A DNA stretch of 64,000 nt from Micromonospora rhizosphaerae (lineage in GTDB: Bacteria; Actinomycetota; Actinomycetes; Mycobacteriales; Micromonosporaceae), in assembly GCF_900091465.1 (NCBI RefSeq), contig NZ_FMHV01000002.1:682001-746000 (forward strand), read 5' to 3'. A model generated the notes under the pieces. That model was not told the DNA's origin, ran no database searches, and saw nothing but the letters and a program-made list of their open reading frames with translations. Positions 17,056 to 24,646 of this stretch are shown here, piece by piece (within the stretch, counting starts at the first letter, position 1; the number at the start of each line of letters is the position of its first letter). A program made the position numbers and the translations under genes.

Positions 17056-17306
17056 CTGACCCAGGGGAGCTGGCGCGAAGCGCGCTCCAGCGAATCCACA
17101 AGGCTGCCGTGAGACATCGGGACCTTGAGCTACACCACGCGGCCGACGATATCGTCCGAGCGGCCCAGGCGCATGGCCTCGATCCGGGGCCCGTCGAGTC
17201 GTACCGCTCCTGCCCTGTGTGCGGTGCTGAGCCGGGACAGTTGTGCGTCAACGTCCCTGGTCGTCCCGTGACCCCGGGCGACATGCACCCTGAGCGCACG
17301 AAATAG
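17052..17306 (+). CDS. Small phage/ICE-type zinc-binding protein
   Basis: 84 residues. The C-terminal half contains SCPVCGAEPGQLC followed by MHPER: a C-x2-C-x7-C with a trailing H, the pattern of small zinc-ribbon proteins found in actinobacterial phages and integrative elements. GGAAGG lies upstream of the ATG. It sits among a decayed integrase and a truncated frame next to tRNA-Arg, so it is probably a surviving cargo gene of an integrated element. The role is unknown; nucleic-acid binding is likely. Confidence 0.7.
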   Translation: MTDPGELARSALQRIHKAAVRHRDLELHHAADDIVRAAQAHGLDPGPVESYRSCPVCGAEPGQLCVNVPGRPVTPGDMHPERTK

Positions 17307-17342
17307 GGGCCCGCAGAAACCCCGATGCCGTTCCCGTCAGCC

Positions 17343-18170
17343 CTCAAAGCGGACGTAGCCAGACTCCACGCCGCCACGGTCGTGACGGCGGGCGATCCTG
17401 ATGCTCGGCCTCCGCAAGGGTGAGGTGCCCGGGCTCACCGAGGACGACGTTGATCTGGCCGCGGGGGAGCTGGCGATCAGCTGGCAGCTGCAACGGGTCG
17501 GGGATTCGCGCTTCGCGACGAGGCCGTGGTGGGGATGCGGCGCGGGTAACCCCGGCAGGCCCCTGGCCGCCGGCAATAGCCGGTCCGAGGGGTCGCAGAG
17601 GCTCCGGGGGAACCACCACGCCGGCAGCCGGCCGACTCGTACGCATGTTCGACCAGCTCCCCGGTGAGGCGTTGGCGCTGCGGTGGGTCGACGTGGACCT
17701 CTCGACAACGTGCTCCCATTCGGCAGACGCTGCAACGCACCGGCGGCCAACTGCGGTTCGGGCCGGTGAAGACGGACGGCTCGGAGCGGGCCGTTGCACT
17801 GCCGCCCGGCCTGGTCGACGTGCTCCGTAGTCATCGAGCACTGCAACGGACGGACCGGGAGGCGGCCGGTGACCGCTGGCAGGATCACGGGCTACTGTTC
17901 ACGACGAAGATCGGCACCCCGGTCGAGCCACGCAATATCAACCGGCATTTCGAGCAGTTGTGCGAGCGGGCGGCAGTTCGCCGCATTCGTGTCCACGATC
18001 TGCGCCACTCGTGCGCGACGCTCCTTTACGACCAGGGCGTGCCGCTCGAACGGATTCAGGACGTGCTCGGACACAGCTCGCCGACCGTCACCAAGTCGAT
18101 CTACGTGGAGGCCACCCGGCGGGTGCAGCAGGACGCCGTGGACCGGCTCGGCTTCCTCTTCGACGCGTAG
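17343..18170 (+). pseudogene. Degenerate tyrosine integrase(s) next to tRNA-Arg
   Basis: Integrase pieces lie in different frames. DVARLHAATVV (about 17360-17392) shifts frame into LMLGLRKGEVPGLTEDDVDL (17398-17460), a box-I region with its catalytic Arg. A second box-I-like piece, GEALALRWVDVDL (about 17666-17704), shifts frame again into a long intact C-terminus ending at 18170 with HDLRHS, GHSS and the tyrosine motif KSIYVE. Two box-I copies imply remnants of two integrases or a recombined one. The N-terminal arm-binding domain is absent. It ends 77 bases from the 3' end of tRNA-Arg(ACG), the probable attachment site. Confidence 0.8.
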
Positions 18171-18201
18171 GCGTAGGGGTCAACCGTGGGGGTCAACACG
18201 A

Positions 18202-18240
18202 TCAAGGGCCGGTCTCCCGTGACGGGAAATCGGCCCTTGA
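18202..18240 (-). terminator. Terminator of tRNA-Arg
   Basis: TCAAGGGCCG (18202-18211) pairs with CGGCCCTTGA (18231-18240), with a smaller CCCG/CGGG hairpin inside. It lies just beyond the 3' end of the minus-strand tRNA. Confidence 0.6.
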
Positions 18241-18247
18241 CCTGCTG

Positions 18248-18320
18248 CGCGCCCGAAGGGACTCGAACCCCTAACCTTCTGATCCGTAGTCAGATGCTCT
18301 ATCCGTTGAGCTACGGGCGC
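18248..18320 (-). tRNA. tRNA-Arg (anticodon ACG)
   Basis: Acceptor GCGCCCG (5' end at 18320) pairs with CGGGCGC (18255-18249). Anticodon stem TCTGA/TCAGA encloses loop CTACGGA, giving anticodon ACG. The T-arm contains GTTCGAGTC. CCA is not encoded. A broken integrase ends 77 bases beyond its 3' end. Confidence 0.95.
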
Positions 18321-18356
18321 AGGTGCTTGGCCAAGTCTACACACCCGGCTTTCGCG

Positions 18357-18447
18357 CGGAGACTCCGGGATTCGAACCCGGGAGGGGCTTTAAAACCCCA
18401 ACCGCATTAGCAGTGCGGCGCCATAGACCAGACTAGGCGAAGTCTCC
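18357..18447 (-). tRNA. tRNA-Ser (anticodon GCT)
   Basis: Acceptor GGAGACT pairs with AGTCTCC. Anticodon stem CCGCA/TGCGG encloses CTGCTAA, giving GCT. A long variable arm (GGGG..CCCC region) marks it as a serine tRNA. CCA is not encoded. Confidence 0.95.
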
Positions 18448-18582
18448 CTGGTGGCCCGGAGACCACCGGGCCCGAGGATACAGGTCCGTACCCGCCCCCG
18501 GCAAAGCGACTACCGGGGAAGGTCCGGGGCCGCTGCGTTTCCACCGTGTGCGAGGTCACGCCCGAGGCTAGGCTCCATCGAT

Positions 18583-20469
18583 ATGCAGGAGCAGCCGCCG
18601 AGCGATCCGCCCCACCGCGAGCCCGCCGCCAGCACCCGGCGGAGCCGCTCCCCGAAGGCCACCTTCACCCCGCCGGCCGCGCCGGATCCCGCCGCGCCAC
18701 CGGTCCGGCAGCCCGAGGGAGAGGACGGAACCGGGCAGAACCGCCCACGGCGGGCCAAAGCCGCGCCGGCCGTGCTCTTCCAGCCGCCCGACCCCGGACA
18801 GGCGTCCCCCCGACCGACCCCGGCCGAGCCCGCCCCGCCGAAACCTCGTCCAGCGTCGGCGGACACCCCCAGCACAACTCTCCCGGCCGCCGAGACAATT
18901 CCCTCGAACGGCGAGGGCGGCACCACGGCGGCCGGCCAGACCATGAGCGGCGGACCGGTGCCCGAGCCGCGTGAGCAGGGGCTCGAGACGGGTCAGAAGA
19001 GCCCGAAGCCGAAGCGGAAGGCTCCGGCCACGAAGGCGGCCACCGCCGCGAAGAAGGCAGCCCCCGCCGCCCGGAAGCGCGCCGGGCTGCCCCCGTCCGC
19101 GGCCTCGAACAAGCCTGGTGACCCCCAACACACCGACACTGTCGGGTCGGTTGCCGCGGCCAAACCGGGCATCGCGGAGCCGACCGGGCCGGTCAGCGCC
19201 GCCGCGGCCGCGCCGGCCGCCGGACCGGAAGCCGGACCGGCGGCCCCCACCGGGCGGACCAGCCGGGCGAAGAAGGCCCCCGCGCCGAGGAAGAGCACCA
19301 CGCGGAGCACCACGCCGAAGAAGGCGACCCCCGCACCGAAGGCAGCCGCCTCGACTGCCACGGCTCCGGCCCAGGAGAGCCCGGCGGCAAACACTCACAC
19401 CGTCCCGGTCGAAGAGATCGCGGCCGAAGCCACCCGCACCGCCCCGGTCGAAGACATCGCGGCCGAAGCCACCCGCACCGCCCCGGTCGAAGACATCGCG
19501 GCCGAAGCCACCCGCACCGGCGCGGTCGCAGACCCGGCGGTCCCGAGCCCGATCGCGAGCGGCACGGTCGCCGACACCGCGGCCCGGAGCCCGATGGTCG
19601 CGGACCCGGCGGCCCCGAGCCCGATGGCGAGCGGCACGGTCGAGCCGGTGCTGGCGAGCGGGGTGACGGCCATGACGGGCGCCGACGAGCCAGCCGGCAA
19701 AGGTCGGGCGGAGACCGACGGGCCAGCCGGCAAAGGTCGGGCGGAGACCGACGTGCCAGCGGTTGTTTCCACCCGCCGGCCGCTGACCGATCGGGACCAG
19801 CCGACACCGGCCGTGCCGGCGTCGGCGCGTTCGGCGTGGGCGGAGTGGCGGGCGATCGGCTCGCGCGTCCTCGACCATCCCGGCTTCGCGCCGGAGTTGC
19901 TCGCCCTGGCGGCGGTCGAGGCGCTCGGACCGCGCGCCCGGGACTGGACCGAGCGGGTGCTCGACGCGTACCCGGATGCCGACGCGGACGGGCTGGCCCG
20001 GCTGGCCACCCGGCGGTTCGTCCGGCTGGCCGGCGCGGGCGGGGCGACCGCCGCGCTGGCCGGGCTCTTCGCGCCGGTCGCCGAGTTGGCGGTGGTGGTC
20101 TGGACCCAGGCCGACCTGGTCCTGCACCTGGCGGCGGCGTACGGCCGCGACCCGGGCCATCCGGACCGGGCGACGGAGTTGCTGGTGCTGACCCAGGTCC
20201 ACCCGGACGCCGACAGCGCCCGCGCGGGGCTGGAGGCGGCCCGGGCAGCTGACGGACCCGGGGAGCAGCCCTGGCCGCGGGCCGCGGAGGCCGCCTGGCG
20301 GCTGGCGACGCCGCTGGCCGCGCAGGCCAGCGGCTGGCTGGGGCTGCGGCTGGCGTCCCGGCTGCTGCCGGGGGCGGCGGTGCTCGCGGCGGCGGCGGGC
20401 GACTCGGCCGCCGCCGAGCGGCTGGCGGCCCGCGCCATCAGCGTCTACCGGCCGGCCCGCCTGCGCTGA
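18583..20469 (+). CDS. Repeat-rich protein with EcsC-like C-terminal domain
   Basis: 628 residues. The first ~400 are a low-complexity Pro/Ala/Lys-rich tail, including a histone-H1-like stretch (KRKAPATKAATAAKKAAPAA) and two sets of tandem repeats. The last ~210 form an ordered domain beginning SAWAEWRAIGSRVLDHPGFA, with ELLALAAVEALGPRARDW and a hydrophobic core (TAALAGLFAPVAELAVVVWT), similar to actinobacterial EcsC-family proteins of unknown function. ATG at 18583 is chosen because the upstream frame runs into tRNA-Ser and no SD is seen. Basic repeats suggest DNA or polyanion contact, which is inference. Confidence 0.72.
   Translation: MQEQPPSDPPHREPAASTRRSRSPKATFTPPAAPDPAAPPVRQPEGEDGTGQNRPRRAKAAPAVLFQPPDPGQASPRPTPAEPAPPKPRPASADTPSTTLPAAETIPSNGEGGTTAAGQTMSGGPVPEPREQGLETGQKSPKPKRKAPATKAATAAKKAAPAARKRAGLPPSAASNKPGDPQHTDTVGSVAAAKPGIAEPTGPVSAAAAAPAAGPEAGPAAPTGRTSRAKKAPAPRKSTTRSTTPKKATPAPKAAASTATAPAQESPAANTHTVPVEEIAAEATRTAPVEDIAAEATRTAPVEDIAAEATRTGAVADPAVPSPIASGTVADTAARSPMVADPAAPSPMASGTVEPVLASGVTAMTGADEPAGKGRAETDGPAGKGRAETDVPAVVSTRRPLTDRDQPTPAVPASARSAWAEWRAIGSRVLDHPGFAPELLALAAVEALGPRARDWTERVLDAYPDADADGLARLATRRFVRLAGAGGATAALAGLFAPVAELAVVVWTQADLVLHLAAAYGRDPGHPDRATELLVLTQVHPDADSARAGLEAARAADGPGEQPWPRAAEAAWRLATPLAAQASGWLGLRLASRLLPGAAVLAAAAGDSAAAERLAARAISVYRPARLR
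19402..19518 (+). repeat. Three tandem 39-bp in-frame repeats
   Basis: Units 19402-19440, 19441-19479 and 19480-19518 are nearly identical and encode the 13-residue period APVEDIAAEATRT. Units 2 and 3 are identical by eye. Near-identity at DNA level points to recent slippage or recombination. Confidence 0.9.
19687..19752 (+). repeat. Two tandem 33-bp in-frame repeats
   Basis: Units 19687-19719 and 19720-19752 encode (E/G)PAGKGRAETD-type 11-residue periods and differ at one base (GAG versus GGG codon at the start). Confidence 0.85.
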
Positions 20470-20524
20470 CCGGCCGGGCGCCCGCGCCCTGGCTGACGCG
20501 ACCGGCGCTGTGGAATCGCGGGCA

Positions 20525-20641
20525 TGATCGACTCGACGTGCGGCATGTCGGGCACTCAGCGCGCACGAAGAGCGCGAGATGCGGAATCTCGGGCACCCGG
20601 CGTGCCGGGAAAGGGCGAGATGCCGCATCCGGAGTCGATCA
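20525..20641. repeat. Complex inverted repeat between convergent genes
   Basis: Outer arms TGATCGACTC (20525-20534) and TGCGGCAT (20539-20546) pair with ATGCCGCA (20620-20627) and GAGTCGATCA (20632-20641). Inner words GATGCGG, CTCG and GCACCCGGC repeat in both orientations. It lies between the stops of the EcsC-like gene and the CPBP gene, so it may end transcription from both sides. Confidence 0.6.
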
Positions 20642-20686
20642 CTCACCCGGCGTGGGCAGCGGGAGTCGATCACCTACCGGCGTTGA

Positions 20687-21460
20687 TCAGAGCCAGCCGA
20701 ACCAGTCTCTGGGCAGCAGCGCGTAGCCGACGAAGGCGACCACGTCGAGCAGGGTGTGCGCCACGATCAGCGGCACCACCCGGCGGGTGCGGAGGAAGAC
20801 GAGGCTGAAGATCACGCCCATCACAGCGTTGCCGAGGAACGCCCCGAAGCCCTGGTAGAGGTGGTAGGAGCCGCGCAGCACGGCGCTCGCCGCGATCACC
20901 GCGCCGAGCCGCCACTGGAGCTGTCGCAGCCGGGTCACCAGGTAGCCGACCACGATCACCTCCTCCAGCACGGCGTTCTGCACGGCGGCGAGGATCAGCA
21001 CCGGCACCGCCCACCAGAGGTGCGGCAGGGCGGCCGGGACCAGGGTGGCGTTGATGCCGAGCTGCGCCGCCACCCAGAACATCGCCAGGCCGGGAAGGCC
21101 GATCAGCGCCGCCAGGCCGGCGCCCCGGGCCAGGTCCGACCCGGCTCGGCGCAGATCAACCCCGAGCGTCCGCGCCGGGTCGCCCGGGTCCCGCGCCAGC
21201 AGGTGTACGGCGAGCAGCACGGGCAGCAGCGCGAAGAAGATGCCGAGCAGCTGGTACGTCAGATCGAGGTACGGCCGGGCGGACGCCGAGGTGTTCAGCG
21301 CGGCCGTCTGCTTGGAGAGCGGGCCCTCGGCGGTCAGCTTCGCGATGATCGACACGGTGGCGTAGACCGCCGACTGCCCGAGGGACAGCCCGAGCACCAG
21401 CAGCGTCTCGGTGCCCTGGGTCCGGCGGACCACCGGGCGGGTGAGCTCCTCAACCGTCAC
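20687..21460 (-). CDS. CPBP-family intramembrane metalloprotease
   Basis: 257 residues and about seven membrane helices. The CPBP motifs are visible: the paired glutamates in NAVLEEVIVVGYL, RGSYHLYQG with its histidine, and HTLLDVV. Homologues are CAAX-prenyl-protease-like or bacteriocin-immunity proteins acting inside the membrane. ATG at 21460 starts just before the first soluble segment. It has no obvious operon partner; the flavohemoglobin is divergent. The substrate is unknown. Confidence 0.87.
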   Translation of the reverse strand: MTVEELTRPVVRRTQGTETLLVLGLSLGQSAVYATVSIIAKLTAEGPLSKQTAALNTSASARPYLDLTYQLLGIFFALLPVLLAVHLLARDPGDPARTLGVDLRRAGSDLARGAGLAALIGLPGLAMFWVAAQLGINATLVPAALPHLWWAVPVLILAAVQNAVLEEVIVVGYLVTRLRQLQWRLGAVIAASAVLRGSYHLYQGFGAFLGNAVMGVIFSLVFLRTRRVVPLIVAHTLLDVVAFVGYALLPRDWFGWL

Positions 21461-21519
21461 CGCTCTACTCTGCCGGACCGAACACGTCGGCGACCACGGG
21501 CCGGATTAACAGTGTGAAC

Positions 21520-21542
21520 AGGTCGCACATTCTGTGCGACCT
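21520..21542. promoter_or_regulatory. Perfect palindrome upstream of the flavohemoglobin gene
   Basis: AGGTCGCACA (21520-21529), three bases, then TGTGCGACCT (21533-21542): a perfect 10+10 dyad. It ends 62 bases before the ATG of the globin gene and 60 bases from the divergent CPBP start. It could be an operator for a nitric-oxide or redox sensor, or a transcribed hairpin. Confidence 0.55.
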
Positions 21543-21604
21543 TCCGGCACCCTCCGTCGCCATCCTGGGGGTGCCCGTTCCGCCGTCACCCAAGGAGCGC
21601 GCCG

Positions 21605-22720
21605 ATGGACAACTTCGCGCGGCTGCTGAAGGAGAGCTGGGCCCTGGTCGAGGAGAACCGGGTAGGGCTGAGCCGTCACCTCTACGCCCGGCTTTTCCTG
21701 CTGAGCCCCGAACTACGGCAACACTTCCCCACGCAGATGACCGGGCAGGGCGACCGCCTGCTGGAGGCGGTCACCACCTTCGTCCACACCCTTGGCGACC
21801 CGGAAACGCTCGACGAGTACCTCCGCTCCCTGGGCCGCGAGCACCGGAAGTATCAGCTCGAGGAGCGGCACTACGAGAACATGGGCGTCGCGCTGCTGGA
21901 CGCGCTACGTAGCACCGCCGGCGAGGCCTGGACCGAGGAGTACGACCAGGCGTGGCGGGACGCGTACGCGACCATCTCGGAGAAGATGCTGGCCGGGGCG
22001 GCGGCGGACGAGAACCCGCCGTACTGGCACGCCGAGGTGCTCAAGCACGAACGGTACGGCCCGGATGTCGCCGTGCTGACCGTCCGGGCGCTGCAGCATC
22101 CGCTGCCCTGGCAGGCCGGCCAGTACATCGGCGTCGAGGTGCCCCGCTACCGCCCGGGGGAGTGGCGGAACTACTCGATCGCGAACGCTCCGAACGAGGA
22201 CAACCTGCTCGAGTTCCACGTCCGTACGCCGGGCGCCGGTTGGGTCTCCGGCGCGCTGGTGCGCCGGACCAAACCGGGTGAACTGATCCGGCTGGCCACA
22301 CCGGCCGGGTCGATGACGCTCGATCGCGAGTCGACCCGGGACGTCCTGTGCGTGGCCGGCGGGGTGGGATTCGCGCCGGTCAAGGCCCTGGTCGAGGAGC
22401 TGACCACGTACAACCGGACGCGCTGGGTGCACGTCTTCTACGGCGCCCGCCACCGGGACGACCTGTACGGCCTTGCCTGGCTGGAGAAGCTGGTAGCGGT
22501 CCACCCGTGGCTCTCGGTCACCCCGTCCTGCAGCGAGGACGTGGGCTTCGACGGAGAGCACGGGGACATCTCCGAGGTGGTCGGCCGGTACGGCCCATGG
22601 ACGGAGCACGACTGCTTCGTCTCCGGCTCCGCCCGGATGGTCCGGGCCACCCTGCGGGCGCTCGCGGAGGACGACGTTCCGCCGCACCGGATCCGGTACG
22701 ACACCTTCGGCGACCTCTAG
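21605..22720 (+). CDS. Flavohemoglobin-like nitric oxide dioxygenase
   Basis: 371 residues. An N-terminal globin domain (1 to about 130) has its proximal heme histidine as H80 (LGREHRKYQ). A ferredoxin-reductase module follows, with FAD motif RNYS (188-191) and NAD(P)-binding GGVGFAP (252-258), and a C-terminal FVSGSARMV. Flavohemoglobins turn nitric oxide into nitrate using NAD(P)H and oxygen in the cytoplasm. It is slightly shorter than the ~400 residues of E. coli Hmp. AAGGAG lies before ATG 21605. A perfect dyad upstream suggests regulated expression. Confidence 0.87.
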   Translation: MDNFARLLKESWALVEENRVGLSRHLYARLFLLSPELRQHFPTQMTGQGDRLLEAVTTFVHTLGDPETLDEYLRSLGREHRKYQLEERHYENMGVALLDALRSTAGEAWTEEYDQAWRDAYATISEKMLAGAAADENPPYWHAEVLKHERYGPDVAVLTVRALQHPLPWQAGQYIGVEVPRYRPGEWRNYSIANAPNEDNLLEFHVRTPGAGWVSGALVRRTKPGELIRLATPAGSMTLDRESTRDVLCVAGGVGFAPVKALVEELTTYNRTRWVHVFYGARHRDDLYGLAWLEKLVAVHPWLSVTPSCSEDVGFDGEHGDISEVVGRYGPWTEHDCFVSGSARMVRATLRALAEDDVPPHRIRYDTFGDL

Positions 22721-22735
22721 ACGTTCCTCCCCGAG

Positions 22736-22776
22736 CCGGGTCGCGTGCCCCTCCCCCGCCGGGGCACGCGACCCGG
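22736..22776 (+). terminator. Bidirectional terminator between convergent genes
   Basis: CCGGGTCGCGTGCCCC (22736-22751) and GGGGCACGCGACCCGG (22761-22776) form a perfect 16-bp stem with a 9-base loop between the globin stop and the stop of the deformylase fusion. Confidence 0.85.
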
Positions 22777-22820
22777 CCCTCTGCCGCACGGCCCGGGGCC
22801 GGAGCCGGGTGCCGGAGCCC

Positions 22821-24344
22821 TCAGTAGCGCCAGGGGTTCCCGGTCTCCCGGTATTCCTCCACCGGGACCAGCGGGACGCCCGGCGCCATCCGGTCGACGT
22901 AGAGCCGCCCGCCCAGGTGGTCGATCTCGTGCGCGACCAGCCGCGCCATCGCGTACTCGAAGGACGTGATGACCCGGCTGCCGTCCCACTGGGCGTGCTC
23001 CACGTCGATCCGCAACGGTCGGCGCACCAGGCCCCGGTGGTCGAAGAAGGAGAGGCACCCCTCGTACTGCTCGTCGGTCTCCGCGGCCGAGTCGACCACC
23101 CGGGGGTTGAGCAGGACGATCGGCTCGGCCGCCCGGTCGGCGGGGCGTACCAGGGCGGCGGCCCAGCCGAGCCCGAGCTGCGGGGCGGCGAGGCCGACCC
23201 CCTTGCTGAACGGATGCAACTCGTCGAGGCGGGCCAGGAAGACCGAGAGCCGGTCGACGACCTCCCGGGCGGTCCGCCCCTCGCCGGTCAGGTCGAACTG
23301 GCGGGCGGGCTGCCGGAGCAGGTCGTCGCCGCGCTGCAGGATGCCGATGCCGCGCATCCGGTCGCTGGCCCGGCCGCCACCCGACGAAGTCGCCGGCTCG
23401 TCATCGCGCGGCCGGGTGCGGAACCGCCACTGCATCCGGTAGCGGGCGTTCAGCGGCGGGTCGTCGGTGGCCCAGTCGAAGCGCGCCCGGCCGTCCTCGT
23501 CGTGCCGCTGGATCTGGGTACGCAGTGGCCCCTCTTCCGCCGACAGGGAGGTCTCCACCCCCCACACCTGCGGGTCCAGCTCTGCCGGGAGGTCCAGCCG
23601 GACGGCGAGGTGCCGGGTCGGCAGGCGGACCGCCCGCTGGAACCAGGGCCCCCACTTCTCCCGCCCGACGCGGTACGCGTACTCGATGGTGGCCCGGTCT
23701 CTCGGATAGAGCGGGAAGCGGCCCTCGGCGTTCTCGAAGAGCAGCCAGATCTCCTTGACCGCGTCCCGGTCGTGCTTGGCCCGCCAGCGCATCGGCTCCC
23801 GCTCGCTCCCTTCGTTCCGGTACGCCCGCAGTTGCAGCTCGGCGAAGGTGAGCGGGTGCACCCGGTGGTGCCGGTTGGAGCGGCCCGGGTCGTTGGGGTA
23901 GCGGTCGACGGCCACCCGGACCAGGTAGCGGGTGACCGGTTCGGTCCCCGCGTTGTAGAGCTCGCGCCGGATCACGCACCGGTAGCCGTCGTCGGCGTAG
24001 GTCAGCGTGGCCAACTCCCGCTCCACCACCAGGCCGGTGCCGGGGGGCAGCCACTGGCCGGGCAACGGCGGCTCCCGGTGCCTGGCTCCGGTGCGGGCGT
24101 GCCGCAGTTTGTCGTACTCCCGGAAGCGCTGCCAGATCGCGCCGCTGGCCGCCAGGACGGCCTCGGCCCGGCGGGCGAAGTCCTCGGTGGGCCGGTGCCG
24201 GCGGCCCTCGACGTGGCTGACGTACGACGGGTCGAAGCCCATCAGGGCGGCGAGCTGTTTCTTGGACAGCCCCCGACCGATGCGGTGCCGGGCCAGTTCG
24301 GCCGCGAACGAGTCGGCCGCCCGCTCGATGGGTGAGGTCGTCAT
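22821..24344 (-). CDS. XRE helix-turn-helix / peptide deformylase fusion protein
   Basis: 507 residues. Residues ~8-60 are an XRE DNA-binding domain (GLSKKQLAALMGFDPSYVSH). A ~270-residue middle part of unknown type follows. Residues ~345-505 are a peptide deformylase with all three catalytic motifs: GVGLAAPQ (382-389), EGCLS (428-432, Cys metal ligand) and HEIDH (472-476). Ordinary deformylase is ~170-200 residues and removes the formyl group from new proteins. Fusion to a DNA-binding domain suggests a sensor-regulator, perhaps autoproteolytic or peptide-responsive. ATG at 24344 has GAGGA upstream; an in-frame ATG at 24398 is less likely. Confidence 0.88.
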   Translation of the reverse strand: MTTSPIERAADSFAAELARHRIGRGLSKKQLAALMGFDPSYVSHVEGRRHRPTEDFARRAEAVLAASGAIWQRFREYDKLRHARTGARHREPPLPGQWLPPGTGLVVERELATLTYADDGYRCVIRRELYNAGTEPVTRYLVRVAVDRYPNDPGRSNRHHRVHPLTFAELQLRAYRNEGSEREPMRWRAKHDRDAVKEIWLLFENAEGRFPLYPRDRATIEYAYRVGREKWGPWFQRAVRLPTRHLAVRLDLPAELDPQVWGVETSLSAEEGPLRTQIQRHDEDGRARFDWATDDPPLNARYRMQWRFRTRPRDDEPATSSGGGRASDRMRGIGILQRGDDLLRQPARQFDLTGEGRTAREVVDRLSVFLARLDELHPFSKGVGLAAPQLGLGWAAALVRPADRAAEPIVLLNPRVVDSAAETDEQYEGCLSFFDHRGLVRRPLRIDVEHAQWDGSRVITSFEYAMARLVAHEIDHLGGRLYVDRMAPGVPLVPVEEYRETGNPWRY

Positions 24345-24590
24345 CGGGTTCCTCGGGGCCGGGAGTACCAGTCTCACCAGGGGTGGCCGCACGTGCACGG
24401 AAAGTGACTCGTTGCCGACACTCTCCTTGACAATACGGGCACATACGCCGATGCTGGCGCCGCTCGCCCGGCCGGCGTTTCGCCCCCTGCCGCCGGGGTA
24501 GTACGCCGACGCGCCACGTCCCCTGGCCGGAGTGACCGGGACCTCCCCATCAACCTCTCGACCCGGCTTCCCCCCATCGGCGAGCTGTGG

Positions 24591-24609
24591 TTAGGCTAGC
24601 CTTAGCTCA
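24591..24609. promoter_or_regulatory. IdeR/DtxR-type iron box
   Basis: A 19-base site beginning TTAGGCTAGCCT matches the known consensus TTAGGTTAGSCTAACCTAA at 15 of 19 positions by hand. It lies about 40 bases before the FhuF-like gene and predicts repression when iron is plentiful. Confidence 0.7.
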
Positions 24610-24646
24610 GGCCGACGGACGCGCGACCGGACAGGGGACGGATCAG

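Noticed and set aside
19402..19752. A CRISPR-like array
   Set aside because: The repeats are directly adjacent, in frame and protein-coding, with no spacers.
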